A DNA stretch of 46,942 bases, from positions 1-46,942 of the forward strand of contig DASWRI010000079.1 in the NCBI GenBank assembly GCA_036403235.1, given 5' to 3'. The DNA comes from JBGTFE01 sp036403235 (lineage in GTDB: Bacteria; Acidobacteriota; Blastocatellia; Pyrinomonadales; Pyrinomonadaceae). Position 1 is the stretch's first letter. The number at the start of each line of letters is the position of its first letter. Below are positions 32,798 through 40,462 of this stretch, piece by piece. A model generated the notes under the pieces. It ran no database searches, was not told the origin of the DNA, and was given only the letters and a program-made list of their open reading frames with translations. The translations under genes were made by a program, and so were the position numbers.

Positions 32798-34984
32798 ATG
32801 GCAAAAACAAAATCTTACGAACGATTTTTTTCGAGATTTAGCAGCGCGGGCGCGCTGAAATTTTTCGCCAAACACAGCGATTTGCTGCTTCCAATCGGTT
32901 TGATGCTGGCCATCGGCACGTTTTTTATATCGATTCCCGTCTCGCTTATATCAATTTTAATCGTTCTCAATCTCGCCATTTCCTTTATCGTTCTCGGCAC
33001 TTCTCTGTATATTTCGAGCCCTTTGCAGCTGACGGCTTACCCGACGATTTTGCTCATCACGACGCTTTTCCGGCTTTGTCTGAGCGTTTCCGTTTCGCGC
33101 AGCATTTTGGAAAAAGGCGACGCCGGAGACGTCATCGAAGCGCTCGGCAAAACGACCGCCGGAGGCAGCCTGATTGTCGGCGCGGTGATGTTTCTGATGA
33201 TTCTGGTAGTGCAGTTTATCGTCGTCGCCAAAGGTGCTGAGCGCGTCGCCGAAGTGGCCGCCCGTTTTACGCTCGATGCGCTGCCCGGAAAGCAGATGTC
33301 GATTGACGCCGATATGCGTTCGGGCCTAATTTCGCAAGACCAGGCCAGAAAAATGCGTTCGGAATTGCAGCGCGAATCGCAGCTTTACGGCGCGATGGAC
33401 GGCGCGATGAAATTTATTAAAGGCGATTCGATTGCGACGATTGTGATTGCGCTCATCAACATCGTCGCCGGACTCGCGACCGGGGTTTTCGTCAAATTAA
33501 TGCCGATATCGGACGCGGCGCACAAATACACGATTTTGACCGTCGGCGACGGGCTCGCCGCGCTGATTTCTTCGGTTCTGATTACGTTTTCGGCGGGCAT
33601 CGTCGTCACCAGAGTTTCGAGCGACGACGAACCGAGCAACATCGGCACGGACATTGGCGCGCAGCTTCTCGGCAATCCGAAACCGTTAATGATTGCCGCC
33701 GGTCTTTTGTTTGTTCTCGCGTTGCTGCCGGGTATGCCGTGGATGTCGCTCGTCATGATGAGCGGCTTTGTCGGCGGCGCGTCTTACCTGATTTACCGGC
33801 GGCAAAAAGCAATCGCCGAAGCCGAAGCGGCGCGCGACGAAAGAGCCGGAGCAATCGCCGGTCAGGACGATTTGGAGCCGACGTTTGCCGTTCCGCTGGC
33901 AATCGTCGTCAGCGCGGGAATCACGCATTTAATCGACAAAAACACCAAAGAAGGCGCGCGTTTTCGCGCCGAACTGCCAAAGCTTCGCTCGGCGATTTAT
34001 TACGATTTGGGCGTTATGCTGCCGTCGGTTCACGTCAGCGGTGACGCGCCGCTCGAAGAGACGCAGTATTTTATCGCCGTCAAGGAAGTTCCGATTGTCT
34101 ACGGCGCAATTTACCCGGAACGCGTTTACGTCAACGCTTCGGCGGAAATGCTCGAGCCTTTTAATATTTCGGGCGAAGACGTGCGCAATCCGGCGGATTT
34201 GCGCCCGGGCGCGTGGATTTCTGACGCCGATGCGTCTCGCGCCGAAGAGGCCGGATTCAAAATCTGGCAGCCGGAAGAAGTAATTCTGCTGCATCTTTCG
34301 CACGTGATGCGCCGTTACGCGCACGAATTTATCGGGATTCAGGAAACGCAGGCTTATCTCGATTTTGCCGCGCGCGGTCTGCCGAAGCTGGTCGAGGAGG
34401 TCGTGCCGAAAATTTTGACGGTCGCGCAGGTCAACGACGTTTTGCAGCGGCTCGTGCAGGAAGGAATTTCCATCCGCGATTTGAAATCGATTCTCGAAGC
34501 CCTTTCCGAATGGGGGCGAGTCGAGCAGGACGCGATGCATCTGACCGAATACGTGCGCGGCGCGATGCGCCGTTACATCTCGTTCCGCTACGCCGGAATC
34601 CGCGAGACGCTTTTCGTTTACATGCTCGACCCGGAAATCGAAGACGTGATTCGCGGCGCGACCCGCCGCACGTCGAGCGGCACGACGTTTTCGCTCGACC
34701 CGAACATCGCGCACGACATTCTCGAAGCGATTCGGCGCGAAATCGGGAATCTGCCGCCGACGGCGCAAAAACCCGTCATTATTACGGACGCCGAGGTTCG
34801 CCGTTTCGTGCGTAAAATGGTCGAGCTCGAATTTCCCGAATTAACCGTTCTCTCATACCAGGAGCTTGCGCCCGAGCTGAACATTCAGCCGGTCGGCCGA
34901 ATCTCGATGCGGCCGGTTCCGAATCCGTTCGACGAAGGCTATGAGGCTTATCTCGAAAGCGGGCAGCCCGCCTTGACGAGTTGA
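32798..34984 (+). CDS. sctV: T3SS export gate protein SctV
   Basis: A 728-aa FlhA/YscV-family protein: eight TMs in the first ~330 residues, then a large cytosolic domain forming the nonameric ring that receives substrate-chaperone pairs. Signatures: LFRLCLSVSVSRSIL, RFTLDALPGKQMSIDADMRS and ESQLYGAMDGAMKFIKGDSI. The last reads like non-flagellar SctV (GAMDGAMKF), where FlhA usually has GSMDGASKF. The C-terminal domain is complete (LSEWGRVEQDAMHLTEYVRG). Full length for the family. Good start at 32798; followed after 4 bases by a DUF1795 gene. Confidence 0.95.
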   Translation: MAKTKSYERFFSRFSSAGALKFFAKHSDLLLPIGLMLAIGTFFISIPVSLISILIVLNLAISFIVLGTSLYISSPLQLTAYPTILLITTLFRLCLSVSVSRSILEKGDAGDVIEALGKTTAGGSLIVGAVMFLMILVVQFIVVAKGAERVAEVAARFTLDALPGKQMSIDADMRSGLISQDQARKMRSELQRESQLYGAMDGAMKFIKGDSIATIVIALINIVAGLATGVFVKLMPISDAAHKYTILTVGDGLAALISSVLITFSAGIVVTRVSSDDEPSNIGTDIGAQLLGNPKPLMIAAGLLFVLALLPGMPWMSLVMMSGFVGGASYLIYRRQKAIAEAEAARDERAGAIAGQDDLEPTFAVPLAIVVSAGITHLIDKNTKEGARFRAELPKLRSAIYYDLGVMLPSVHVSGDAPLEETQYFIAVKEVPIVYGAIYPERVYVNASAEMLEPFNISGEDVRNPADLRPGAWISDADASRAEEAGFKIWQPEEVILLHLSHVMRRYAHEFIGIQETQAYLDFAARGLPKLVEEVVPKILTVAQVNDVLQRLVQEGISIRDLKSILEALSEWGRVEQDAMHLTEYVRGAMRRYISFRYAGIRETLFVYMLDPEIEDVIRGATRRTSSGTTFSLDPNIAHDILEAIRREIGNLPPTAQKPVIITDAEVRRFVRKMVELEFPELTVLSYQELAPELNIQPVGRISMRPVPNPFDEGYEAYLESGQPALTS

Positions 34985-34988
34985 TTTT

Positions 34989-35414
34989 ATGCGATATCAA
35001 ACCGGCAATTTTTCGCTCGAAGTTCCGGACGACTGGCAAGACCGTTCGATTATTAGCTTTACGGCTTCGGTCGCGCCGAACGAATTTGCGGCCAACGTCG
35101 TCATCACGCGCGAAGCGATTGACGCGCGGATGAGCGTCGAGGAATACGCCAACCGGCAGTTTGATTTGACGCAGGCCGAAGTTCAGGGCTTAAAAATCAT
35201 CGAGCGCAACAATACCAATATCGGAAATCTGCCCGCCGTTCAAATCATCCAGAAAATCGCCGCACACGGCTTGAATCTCCAGCAATTGCAGACATTTATT
35301 CTGGACGACGAGATAATCATCATCGTCACCTGCACCGCGACCGCCGCCTCTTTCAGCCAGCTTCTACCAAAATTTAATAAAATCGTCGAAAGCTGTCGCC
35401 TGATTGATTTTTGA
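34989..35414 (+). CDS. DUF1795 (DcrB/Eag-type) protein, second copy
   Basis: A 141-aa cytosolic protein, paralogous to the one at 27617. It shares VPDDWQDRSIISFTA (against WPDGWEDRSMITL), FAANVVITRE, a central helix EEYANRQFDLTQAEVQ, QLQTFILDDEIIIIVTCTAT and the final CRLIDF. It has no signal peptide. It starts 4 bases after sctV and lies upstream of the hydrophobic 449-aa protein, mirroring the other DUF1795/hydrophobic pair. A chaperone for membrane segments of that partner is inferred from the Eag precedent. Confidence 0.72.
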   Translation: MRYQTGNFSLEVPDDWQDRSIISFTASVAPNEFAANVVITREAIDARMSVEEYANRQFDLTQAEVQGLKIIERNNTNIGNLPAVQIIQKIAAHGLNLQQLQTFILDDEIIIIVTCTATAASFSQLLPKFNKIVESCRLIDF

Positions 35415-35459
35415 GGAATACTCGCGACAGAGGACAAAGAGAATTTTTAGCCACAAATA

Positions 35460-35515
35460 CCACGAATTACACTAATAAAAGAAAACATATTTTGTGTCAA
35501 TTGTGTAATTCGTGG
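35460..35515. repeat. CCACGAATTACAC inverted repeat
   Basis: CCACGAATTACAC (35460-35472) and GTGTAATTCGTGG (35503-35515) are perfect complements, followed by a TCTGTGTTCTCTGTG stretch (35538-35572). This is a dispersed repeat of the same type as 4322-4429, placed just before a sigma-28 promoter. Confidence 0.65.
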
Positions 35516-35587
35516 CTTATTTCCTTCTTACAAATCTCTGTGTTCTCTGTGCTCTCTGTGGTTAATTTTCCGGCCCTATTTCCTCAA

Positions 35588-35614
35588 GAAACTTTTTCGC
35601 CTGTTTGCCGATAA
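35588..35614 (+). promoter_or_regulatory. Sigma-28-type promoter of the 449-aa gene operon
   Basis: GAAACTTT (35588-35595), 11 bases, GCCGATAA (35607-35614). Transcription would start near 35621, giving a very short leader that begins close to the CGGAG ribosome-binding site of the next gene. Confidence 0.87.
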
Positions 35615-35635
35615 TTTTAACGGAGAATATTGCCA

Positions 35636-36985
35636 ATGCCGGACGGACACCGAATTAACACACCGCCGAATCACGAGCTGCCAAACACGCGGCACGAATA
35701 CGATTCGCCGCATCTTCAAGGCAATTCCGAGCACGATTCGCCGCCGCCCGGCTTAAAGCATAATGCCGCGCAGCATTTTAATCATGAATGGCAGACGGCG
35801 CGGGCAAGCGAGCTGAAAAACAATCTTTTGACCATTCTGCAAGGCTCTGAGCACAACGCCGGGCACATATTTTCAACGGCCGCGCCGCACGTCGATTACG
35901 CCGGTCAGAATCTGCAAAATTTAATCAATCTGGCACGCGAACACGCGGATTTCAAAAATTTCCAAAATCGAACCGAAAATTTCTGGCAAAACGTCAGTCG
36001 TATGTCCGAAGTCAGAATTTTGCAGTCACAGGCGGGCGATTTGCAGCTCGTTTCGCGCTACGGCGAGCTGCTCGACAAATTTAATACGAGCGGCAGGCGG
36101 CTCGACGCTTTTCTGCTTACGCTTCCCGCCAATGAAAGAGATGTTTTCGCGGCGCGCTACCAGATGGAAAAAACCTTCGGCGCGGGCAGATTTTTTATCG
36201 GAAACGGAATAACGCCCGATAAAAACGGCAATTTCAGTTTGCGCCAGTTTCTCGCAAGTAACGGAAAATCGACAAATCTGCCGCTAAATTTTATTGTTGC
36301 CCTGCGCGAAAGCGGCCAGCTCGGCGCGGGCAATTTTGCGGGACGAATTTTATTCAATGCCGAAAGCGCGGCCTTGCTCGGCGCAAGTCTCGCTTTCTAC
36401 CAGAATCTCGGCGCGGCTGTAAACTTAAAAGACGCCGTAATTTATATATTCCTGCAAAATTTTCTGGCGGCGGCCGAAGAAAATGCGGCGCTGCGTCTGC
36501 CCGTCAATTTGTTTTCGAATGAAGCGCCCTCGCGAAAAATCGACCAGACAATTATTGTCGGCGCGTTGATTAACGGAACGCTTCCGTCAATCGACAAAAA
36601 CTCCAGGTTCTTCGATAAAATCAATCTCGAAGCGTGGACGGGCGGCGATGCGTCGATGCGGCTCGTCTTTTCAGCGGGCGCGACGGGCGCGATGCTCGGC
36701 GCGGCCATCGGCTGTCTCGTGCCGCTCGCGGGCGACGCGGCGGGGCGGGCGACCGGACTCGCGGCGAGCATCGTCACCGGCACGGCCGAACGCGGTCTGC
36801 GCTCGCTCGACCTCAATCTGCTCATTTCCGATGTTGTCACCAACGCCGTTCAGACTTTGCTCGACGCGCTTCAGGATAATTTTTTGATGGCTGCGCCGCG
36901 CGCGGAACTGTCCGCCGCGCCACTCGTCGAAGATTTGCAGTCAAACTTTTTCAATCGGCGCTTGAACGCCTATCTGGCGGCCTGA
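35636..36985 (+). CDS. Hydrophobic T3SS substrate/translocator candidate, related to the 675-aa protein
   Basis: A 449-aa protein with no Sec signal. The N-terminal 45 residues are His/Asn/Pro-rich and flexible (MPDGHRINTPPNHELPNTRH). Residues 173-209 share the FGAGRFF...LRQFLASN module with the 675-aa protein. Residues about 346-383 form a Gly/Ala-rich membrane-prone segment (AGATGAMLGAAIGCLVPLAG). Amphipathic helices end the protein. The ATG at 35636 was chosen, 10 bases after GGAG, over a TTG two codons earlier. It is the first gene behind a sigma-28 promoter and next to a DUF1795 gene. Effector or translocator is inferred. Confidence 0.62.
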   Translation: MPDGHRINTPPNHELPNTRHEYDSPHLQGNSEHDSPPPGLKHNAAQHFNHEWQTARASELKNNLLTILQGSEHNAGHIFSTAAPHVDYAGQNLQNLINLAREHADFKNFQNRTENFWQNVSRMSEVRILQSQAGDLQLVSRYGELLDKFNTSGRRLDAFLLTLPANERDVFAARYQMEKTFGAGRFFIGNGITPDKNGNFSLRQFLASNGKSTNLPLNFIVALRESGQLGAGNFAGRILFNAESAALLGASLAFYQNLGAAVNLKDAVIYIFLQNFLAAAEENAALRLPVNLFSNEAPSRKIDQTIIVGALINGTLPSIDKNSRFFDKINLEAWTGGDASMRLVFSAGATGAMLGAAIGCLVPLAGDAAGRATGLAASIVTGTAERGLRSLDLNLLISDVVTNAVQTLLDALQDNFLMAAPRAELSAAPLVEDLQSNFFNRRLNAYLAA

Positions 36986-37076
36986 AATTTTTCTGTATCG
37001 CAAAACGCTTGCCGTTTGCCGCAAATTCGGGCAAAATTTTTATAGAATCAAATTTTGTGGTCAAAGGCGTTTGATT

Positions 37077-37346
37077 ATGAATATTTACGTCGAAATCGCG
37101 CGCGAAGCTTTATGGCTCGTCATCTGGCTTTCGCTGCTGCCGCTGGTTGCGAGCTTGATTGTCGGGCTGCTTATCAGCTTTTTTCAGGCTTTGACGCAGA
37201 TACAGGAACAGACGCTGACGTTTGTGCCGAAAATTATCGTGACCATTCTGGTAATTCTTATCACGGCAAATTTTATGCTCAGCCAGTTGATAATTTTCAG
37301 CAACCGGATTTTTGATTTAATGCTGCAAATCGGGCGGCCGGGTTAA
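37077..37346 (+). CDS. sctS: T3SS export apparatus protein SctS
   Basis: An 89-aa protein with two TMs (ALWLVIWLSLLPLVASLIVG and FVPKIIVTILVILITANFML) and the FliQ/SctS linker GLLISFFQALTQIQEQTLTF. It builds the conical export gate with SctR and SctT. The ATG at 37077 is used; a TTG two codons earlier is less likely. sctT follows 6 bases later. SctR, usually directly upstream, is not here. Confidence 0.93.
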   Translation: MNIYVEIAREALWLVIWLSLLPLVASLIVGLLISFFQALTQIQEQTLTFVPKIIVTILVILITANFMLSQLIIFSNRIFDLMLQIGRPG

Positions 37347-37352
37347 TTTTCG

Positions 37353-38204
37353 ATGCAGGAATTTCTCGCACTGCTGGAGACGGTTTTACGGATTTTCGAG
37401 ATTTCGCAAAGTCCGCAGACGTTTCTCGTCCTCGTCGGCCTCAGCTTCGCCCGCCTCGTTTCGTTTTTCTCGATAGTTCCTTTTTTCGGCGGTGCGGCCG
37501 TTCCGGCGCGCGTCAAAGTCGCGACCGCGATGGCGCTCGTCGTCATTCTTTATCCTTCAATTTCGGCGACAGTGCCGGAAAATCAGGCGCTCGGCTTCGG
37601 GCCGCTCGGATTTATCGCGCTTTTGACAAAGGAAGTTTTGGTCGGTTTCACGCTCGGCTTTATCGCGTCGCTGGTTTTTGAAGCGATGCAGGTCGCCGGA
37701 AGAATCATCGATTTTCAGCGCGGCTCGACGATGGCCGAGCTTTACGCGCCGCAATTGCAAACGCGCGTTTCCGAACTCGGGCAATTCAAATTGCAGCTCG
37801 CCATCGTTTTATTTATCGCCGTCGGCGCGCACCGTCTTTTTATCAAATCTTTGCTGCAAAGCTACGAATTTATTCCGGCGCTGACGTTTCCGAATTTCGC
37901 ACCCGGCTGGTCGCCTGCCGCTGAGTTAATCGTCAAGTTGACGGCCGCCGTTTTTACCATCGGCTTGCAACTTGCCGCACCGGCTTTGATTGCGCTTCTT
38001 TTAACCGATTTGTTTTTCGGCATCATCAATCGCGTCGCGCCGCAGGTCAACGTTTTCTTTTTGAGTATGCCGGTCAAAATGCTCGTCGGAATCGTCGTCT
38101 TGCTGATTGCGCTGCCGGTTATCGCGACGCGTATGACGTTTTATTTCGGCGAAACCTACAAGGCGTTTGAGTATGCGATTCGGCTGATGGGCGGGGCGAA
38201 TTGA
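37353..38204 (+). CDS. sctT: T3SS export apparatus protein SctT
   Basis: A 283-aa inner-membrane protein of the FliR/SctT family with about six TMs. Landmarks are SFARLVSFFSIVPFFGGAAV, FALLTKEVLVGFTLGF-like segment (about 90-110), EAMQVAGRIIDFQRGSTMAE and NRVAPQVNVFFLSMPVKMLV. It seeds the export gate. The stop overlaps the ATG of the SctO-like gene (TGATG). Confidence 0.93.
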   Translation: MQEFLALLETVLRIFEISQSPQTFLVLVGLSFARLVSFFSIVPFFGGAAVPARVKVATAMALVVILYPSISATVPENQALGFGPLGFIALLTKEVLVGFTLGFIASLVFEAMQVAGRIIDFQRGSTMAELYAPQLQTRVSELGQFKLQLAIVLFIAVGAHRLFIKSLLQSYEFIPALTFPNFAPGWSPAAELIVKLTAAVFTIGLQLAAPALIALLLTDLFFGIINRVAPQVNVFFLSMPVKMLVGIVVLLIALPVIATRMTFYFGETYKAFEYAIRLMGGAN

Positions 38205-38698
38205 TGGCGAAAACGGAAAAATATAATTTGCAGAGACTTCTGGAAATGCGCGCGCGGGCGCGTGACGAAGCCGCGCTTTATCTGGCCGAGTGTCGCCGCC
38301 TGCTGGCGCTCGCCGAAGACGAGCTGGCAAACAGAAAAAAATCGGTCGAAGACTGTCGCCGCGAGCAAATCGAAATGCGGAAGACGCTCGCGGGAAAATC
38401 TCGCGGCGGAATAAAATCTAGCGAAATTGTGCGTTTCCGTCAATATTTAACCGATTTGCGCGAAAAGGAACTCCAGCTTCAAAAAGTCGTCGAAGACCAG
38501 AAATCAATTATCGCCCGCGAAGAAAAGAAGGTTGAAAAGGCTTTGAACGATTTGACCGAAGCTGCCAAAGAGCTGAAAGTTATCGAAAAGCACCGCGAAA
38601 ACTGGCGGAGCGATATTAAAAAAAAGGCCGAGCGGCGCGAGCAGAAATCGAACGACGAAACCGGCGCGATTCTGCACGAACGCCAAAAATTTGAATAA
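38204..38698 (+). CDS. sctO: SctO/FliJ-like stalk protein
   Basis: A 164-aa protein that is one long charged coiled coil (LLEMRARARDEAALYLAECR, LALAEDELANRKKSVEDCR, KVVEDQKSIIAREEKKVEKA). Size and coiled-coil layout match SctO/FliJ, the stalk that sits inside the SctN ring and touches SctV. The ATG overlaps the sctT stop by one base, so translation is coupled. Sequence divergence is normal for this family; identification rests on structure and position. Confidence 0.75.
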   Translation: MAKTEKYNLQRLLEMRARARDEAALYLAECRRLLALAEDELANRKKSVEDCRREQIEMRKTLAGKSRGGIKSSEIVRFRQYLTDLREKELQLQKVVEDQKSIIAREEKKVEKALNDLTEAAKELKVIEKHRENWRSDIKKKAERREQKSNDETGAILHERQKFE

Positions 38699-38730
38699 TT
38701 GTGCGCCGAAATTTATATTTGAAATAACCA

Positions 38731-39198
38731 ATGCAAACGGAAAATCAAATGCAAAAATGGCTCGACGGGCAAATCACGCTCGGCGCGGCGGCCGATTGGA
38801 ACAAAGACGAGATTCGCATCATCTCGGAAATCGCTTATTCGCTCGCACAGCAAGGACGAATTCGCGAGGCAATTGTGATGTTTGAAGGCCTGCTTGCGAT
38901 TGCGCCGGCGACCGCTTATTTTCAAGCCGCGCTCGGCGCGCTGCATCTGCGTTTGAAAAATTTTCCGAAAGCCGTCGAACACCTTGACGCGGCGCTTGAA
39001 ATCGAGCCGGACGATATAATTTCCATCGTCAATCGCGGCGAAGCAAAAATGAGAATCGAAAAAACCGAAGATGCTCGCGCCGATTTCGCAAAAGCCGTCG
39101 AGCTTTCCGCATCAAAAAAACGCCGGTTCGACGGCAGCGACGAAATTACGCTCGCCGCCAAACGCGCCCGCGCTTTGCTCCAAACGCTAAAACCTTGA
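38731..39198 (+). CDS. TPR protein, class II chaperone-like
   Basis: A 155-aa protein with three TPR-like units (SLAQQGRIREAIVMFEGLLA, LHLRLKNFPKAVEHLDAALE, GEAKMRIEKTEDARADFAKA). It resembles LcrH/SycD chaperones and the protein at 39965, with which it shares the layout: leader helix, VMFEGLL/TIFEGLI, then the third repeat. Last gene of the sctS-sctT-sctO run. Confidence 0.7.
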   Translation: MQTENQMQKWLDGQITLGAAADWNKDEIRIISEIAYSLAQQGRIREAIVMFEGLLAIAPATAYFQAALGALHLRLKNFPKAVEHLDAALEIEPDDIISIVNRGEAKMRIEKTEDARADFAKAVELSASKKRRFDGSDEITLAAKRARALLQTLKP

Positions 39199-39199
39199 A

Positions 39200-39347
39200 A
39201 AGCTCCGTAGGAGCGCGATATTTATAGCAAGCATTTAGAAAAAAAATCAGTTCCATAGGAACGATATATTTATTTTATGCCGTTTCTATGAAACTCTGAT
39301 TTTTTTCGACTGCGAATTCTATAAATATTTTGCTTCTTACGGAGCTT
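39200..39347. repeat. GCTCCGTAGGAGC palindromic repeat element
   Basis: Long inverted repeat of about 148 bases: outer arms begin AAGCTCCGTAGGAGCGCGAT and end CTTCTTACGGAGCTT, with ATATTTATAG/CTATAAATAT further in. Inner arms are AATCAGTTCCATAGGAACG and GTTTCTATGAAACTCTGATT. It sits between convergent genes and may serve as a terminator. Looks like a dispersed MITE/REP-type family. Confidence 0.7.
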
Positions 39348-39367
39348 AAATTTCCGGTCAAAATCAA

Positions 39368-39598
39368 TTATTTCCCGCGACTTCGATATCGACGGACAAC
39401 TTTTTTTCTGGCCGTTTTGCTCGCCGTCTTTTTTTTGCGCCAATGACTGCGGCTTTTATAGACGTATGCGCTGCGCCGCGTGTTGATATTGCTCGTCACC
39501 ATCGAATCGATTAATGTCTGCGCGCGGGCTTCAGCTGAACGCGCGACAAACGGCAAAAGAAGAACGAATGCCAGGAAGGCTAAAATTATTTTTTTCAT
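39368..39598 (-). CDS. Small secreted basic peptide
   Basis: A 76-aa protein with a clear signal peptide (KKIILAFLAFVLLLPFVARS, likely cleavage after AEA near 24). The mature part is short and very basic (RSHWRKKKTASKTARKKVVR). Ribosome-binding site GAGGTGA before ATG 39598. It lies downstream of the 79-aa needle-like gene, separated by a hairpin. A Sec-exported cationic peptide; role unknown. Confidence 0.7.
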   Translation of the reverse strand: MKKIILAFLAFVLLLPFVARSAEARAQTLIDSMVTSNINTRRSAYVYKSRSHWRKKKTASKTARKKVVRRYRSRGK

Positions 39599-39626
39599 TT
39601 TTCACCTCGATTTCGGATTTTATTGC

Positions 39627-39668
39627 GGATGACAGGCAAAAATTTCCCGAGATTTTCGCCTGTCATCC
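39627..39668 (-). promoter_or_regulatory. Intercistronic hairpin
   Basis: GGATGACAGGC (39627-39637) and GCCTGTCATCC (39658-39668) form a perfect 11-bp stem with a 20-base loop between the 79-aa gene and the basic peptide gene. There is no U-tract. It could protect the 3' end of the upstream message and give unequal expression. Confidence 0.5.
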
Positions 39669-39699
39669 ACCGCTTGCTCGACGCCTGCCCCTCGTTCGT

Positions 39700-39939
39700 T
39701 TAAGCCTTCATATTGCTGATAATCGACATCATCGCGTCGTGCCTCGATTTTGCCATATTCGAGCGCGTCGACTGCTCCTCGTTTTGCTGCTGCTGCATAA
39801 ACTGGAGCGTGCGATTGTAGCGCGCCATGTCTTCCTGATACTTCAACATCTGTTGGTCATACTGCTGTTTTTGGTCTGCCGAAGCGTTTGAGCCCGGCGC
39901 GTTCGGCATCGTTGGCATTGTTGGTAATACTGCTGACAT
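39700..39939 (-). CDS. Candidate T3SS needle/filament subunit
   Basis: A 79-aa protein, the size of SctF needle subunits (about 80). The N-terminus is flexible and Pro-rich (MSAVLPTMPTMPNAPGSNAS), followed by one long Gln-rich helix. The C-terminus RSNMAKSRHDAMMSIISNMK resembles the PrgI/MxiH end (QSNTVKVFKDIDAAIIQNF). Its last 35 residues align with the 118-aa protein at 30822. ATG 39939 with AAGGAG 8 bases upstream decides the start. It follows a TPR chaperone-like gene by 25 bases in a sigma-28-driven operon. Needle assignment is inference from size, C-terminal pattern and context. Confidence 0.6.
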   Translation of the reverse strand: MSAVLPTMPTMPNAPGSNASADQKQQYDQQMLKYQEDMARYNRTLQFMQQQQNEEQSTRSNMAKSRHDAMMSIISNMKA

Positions 39940-39964
39940 TGTTTTGTTCTCCTTAAAATTAAAA

Positions 39965-40447
39965 TTATTTCTGCTGTTCTTTCTGCGATTCAATCGCCTG
40001 ATGAATTCCTAAAACCATCGCCCGCGCGCGATTTGCGCCAGCGTCCTTTTCCGTCGGGTCGAGTTCGATGGCGCGTTTCAAATCAGCGACCGCCGCTTCG
40101 AAACGCTGCTGCCGCAGGTAAACTTCGGCGCGATTGACGAACGGCGCGATTTGCGCGTCGTTCAGCTCGACGGCTTTATTCAAATGAAACAAAGCGTTTT
40201 CGTCGTCGCGAAGCTTGGTCAGAAGCGCGCCGAACGCCGAATGCGCCGCGCCCGATTCCGGGTCGATTTCGATTAATCCTTCAAAAATCGTCTGCGCCTT
40301 GTCGAGATTTCCCTGCTCGTAAAACATCGCGCCGATTTCGCCGATTGCCTGAAATTCTTCACTCGACATTCTCACCCGTTCGCTGGTGAACGGCAGCACG
40401 TGCGCACCGTTTGTCTGGTTTCTGTTTGTTTCGACTGTTTGTCTCAT
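39965..40447 (-). CDS. TPR protein, class II chaperone-like (LcrH/SycD type)
   Basis: A 160-aa protein with three TPRs (GAMFYEQGNLDKAQTIFEGL, LLTKLRDDENALFHLNKAVE, VYLRQQRFEAAVADLKRAIE), the architecture of SycD/LcrH chaperones for translocators and needle parts. It lies between the 132-aa protein and the 79-aa needle-like protein, either of which could be its client. Confidence 0.75.
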   Translation of the reverse strand: MRQTVETNRNQTNGAHVLPFTSERVRMSSEEFQAIGEIGAMFYEQGNLDKAQTIFEGLIEIDPESGAAHSAFGALLTKLRDDENALFHLNKAVELNDAQIAPFVNRAEVYLRQQRFEAAVADLKRAIELDPTEKDAGANRARAMVLGIHQAIESQKEQQK

Positions 40448-40462
40448 CGCTTTTCCGGCAAA

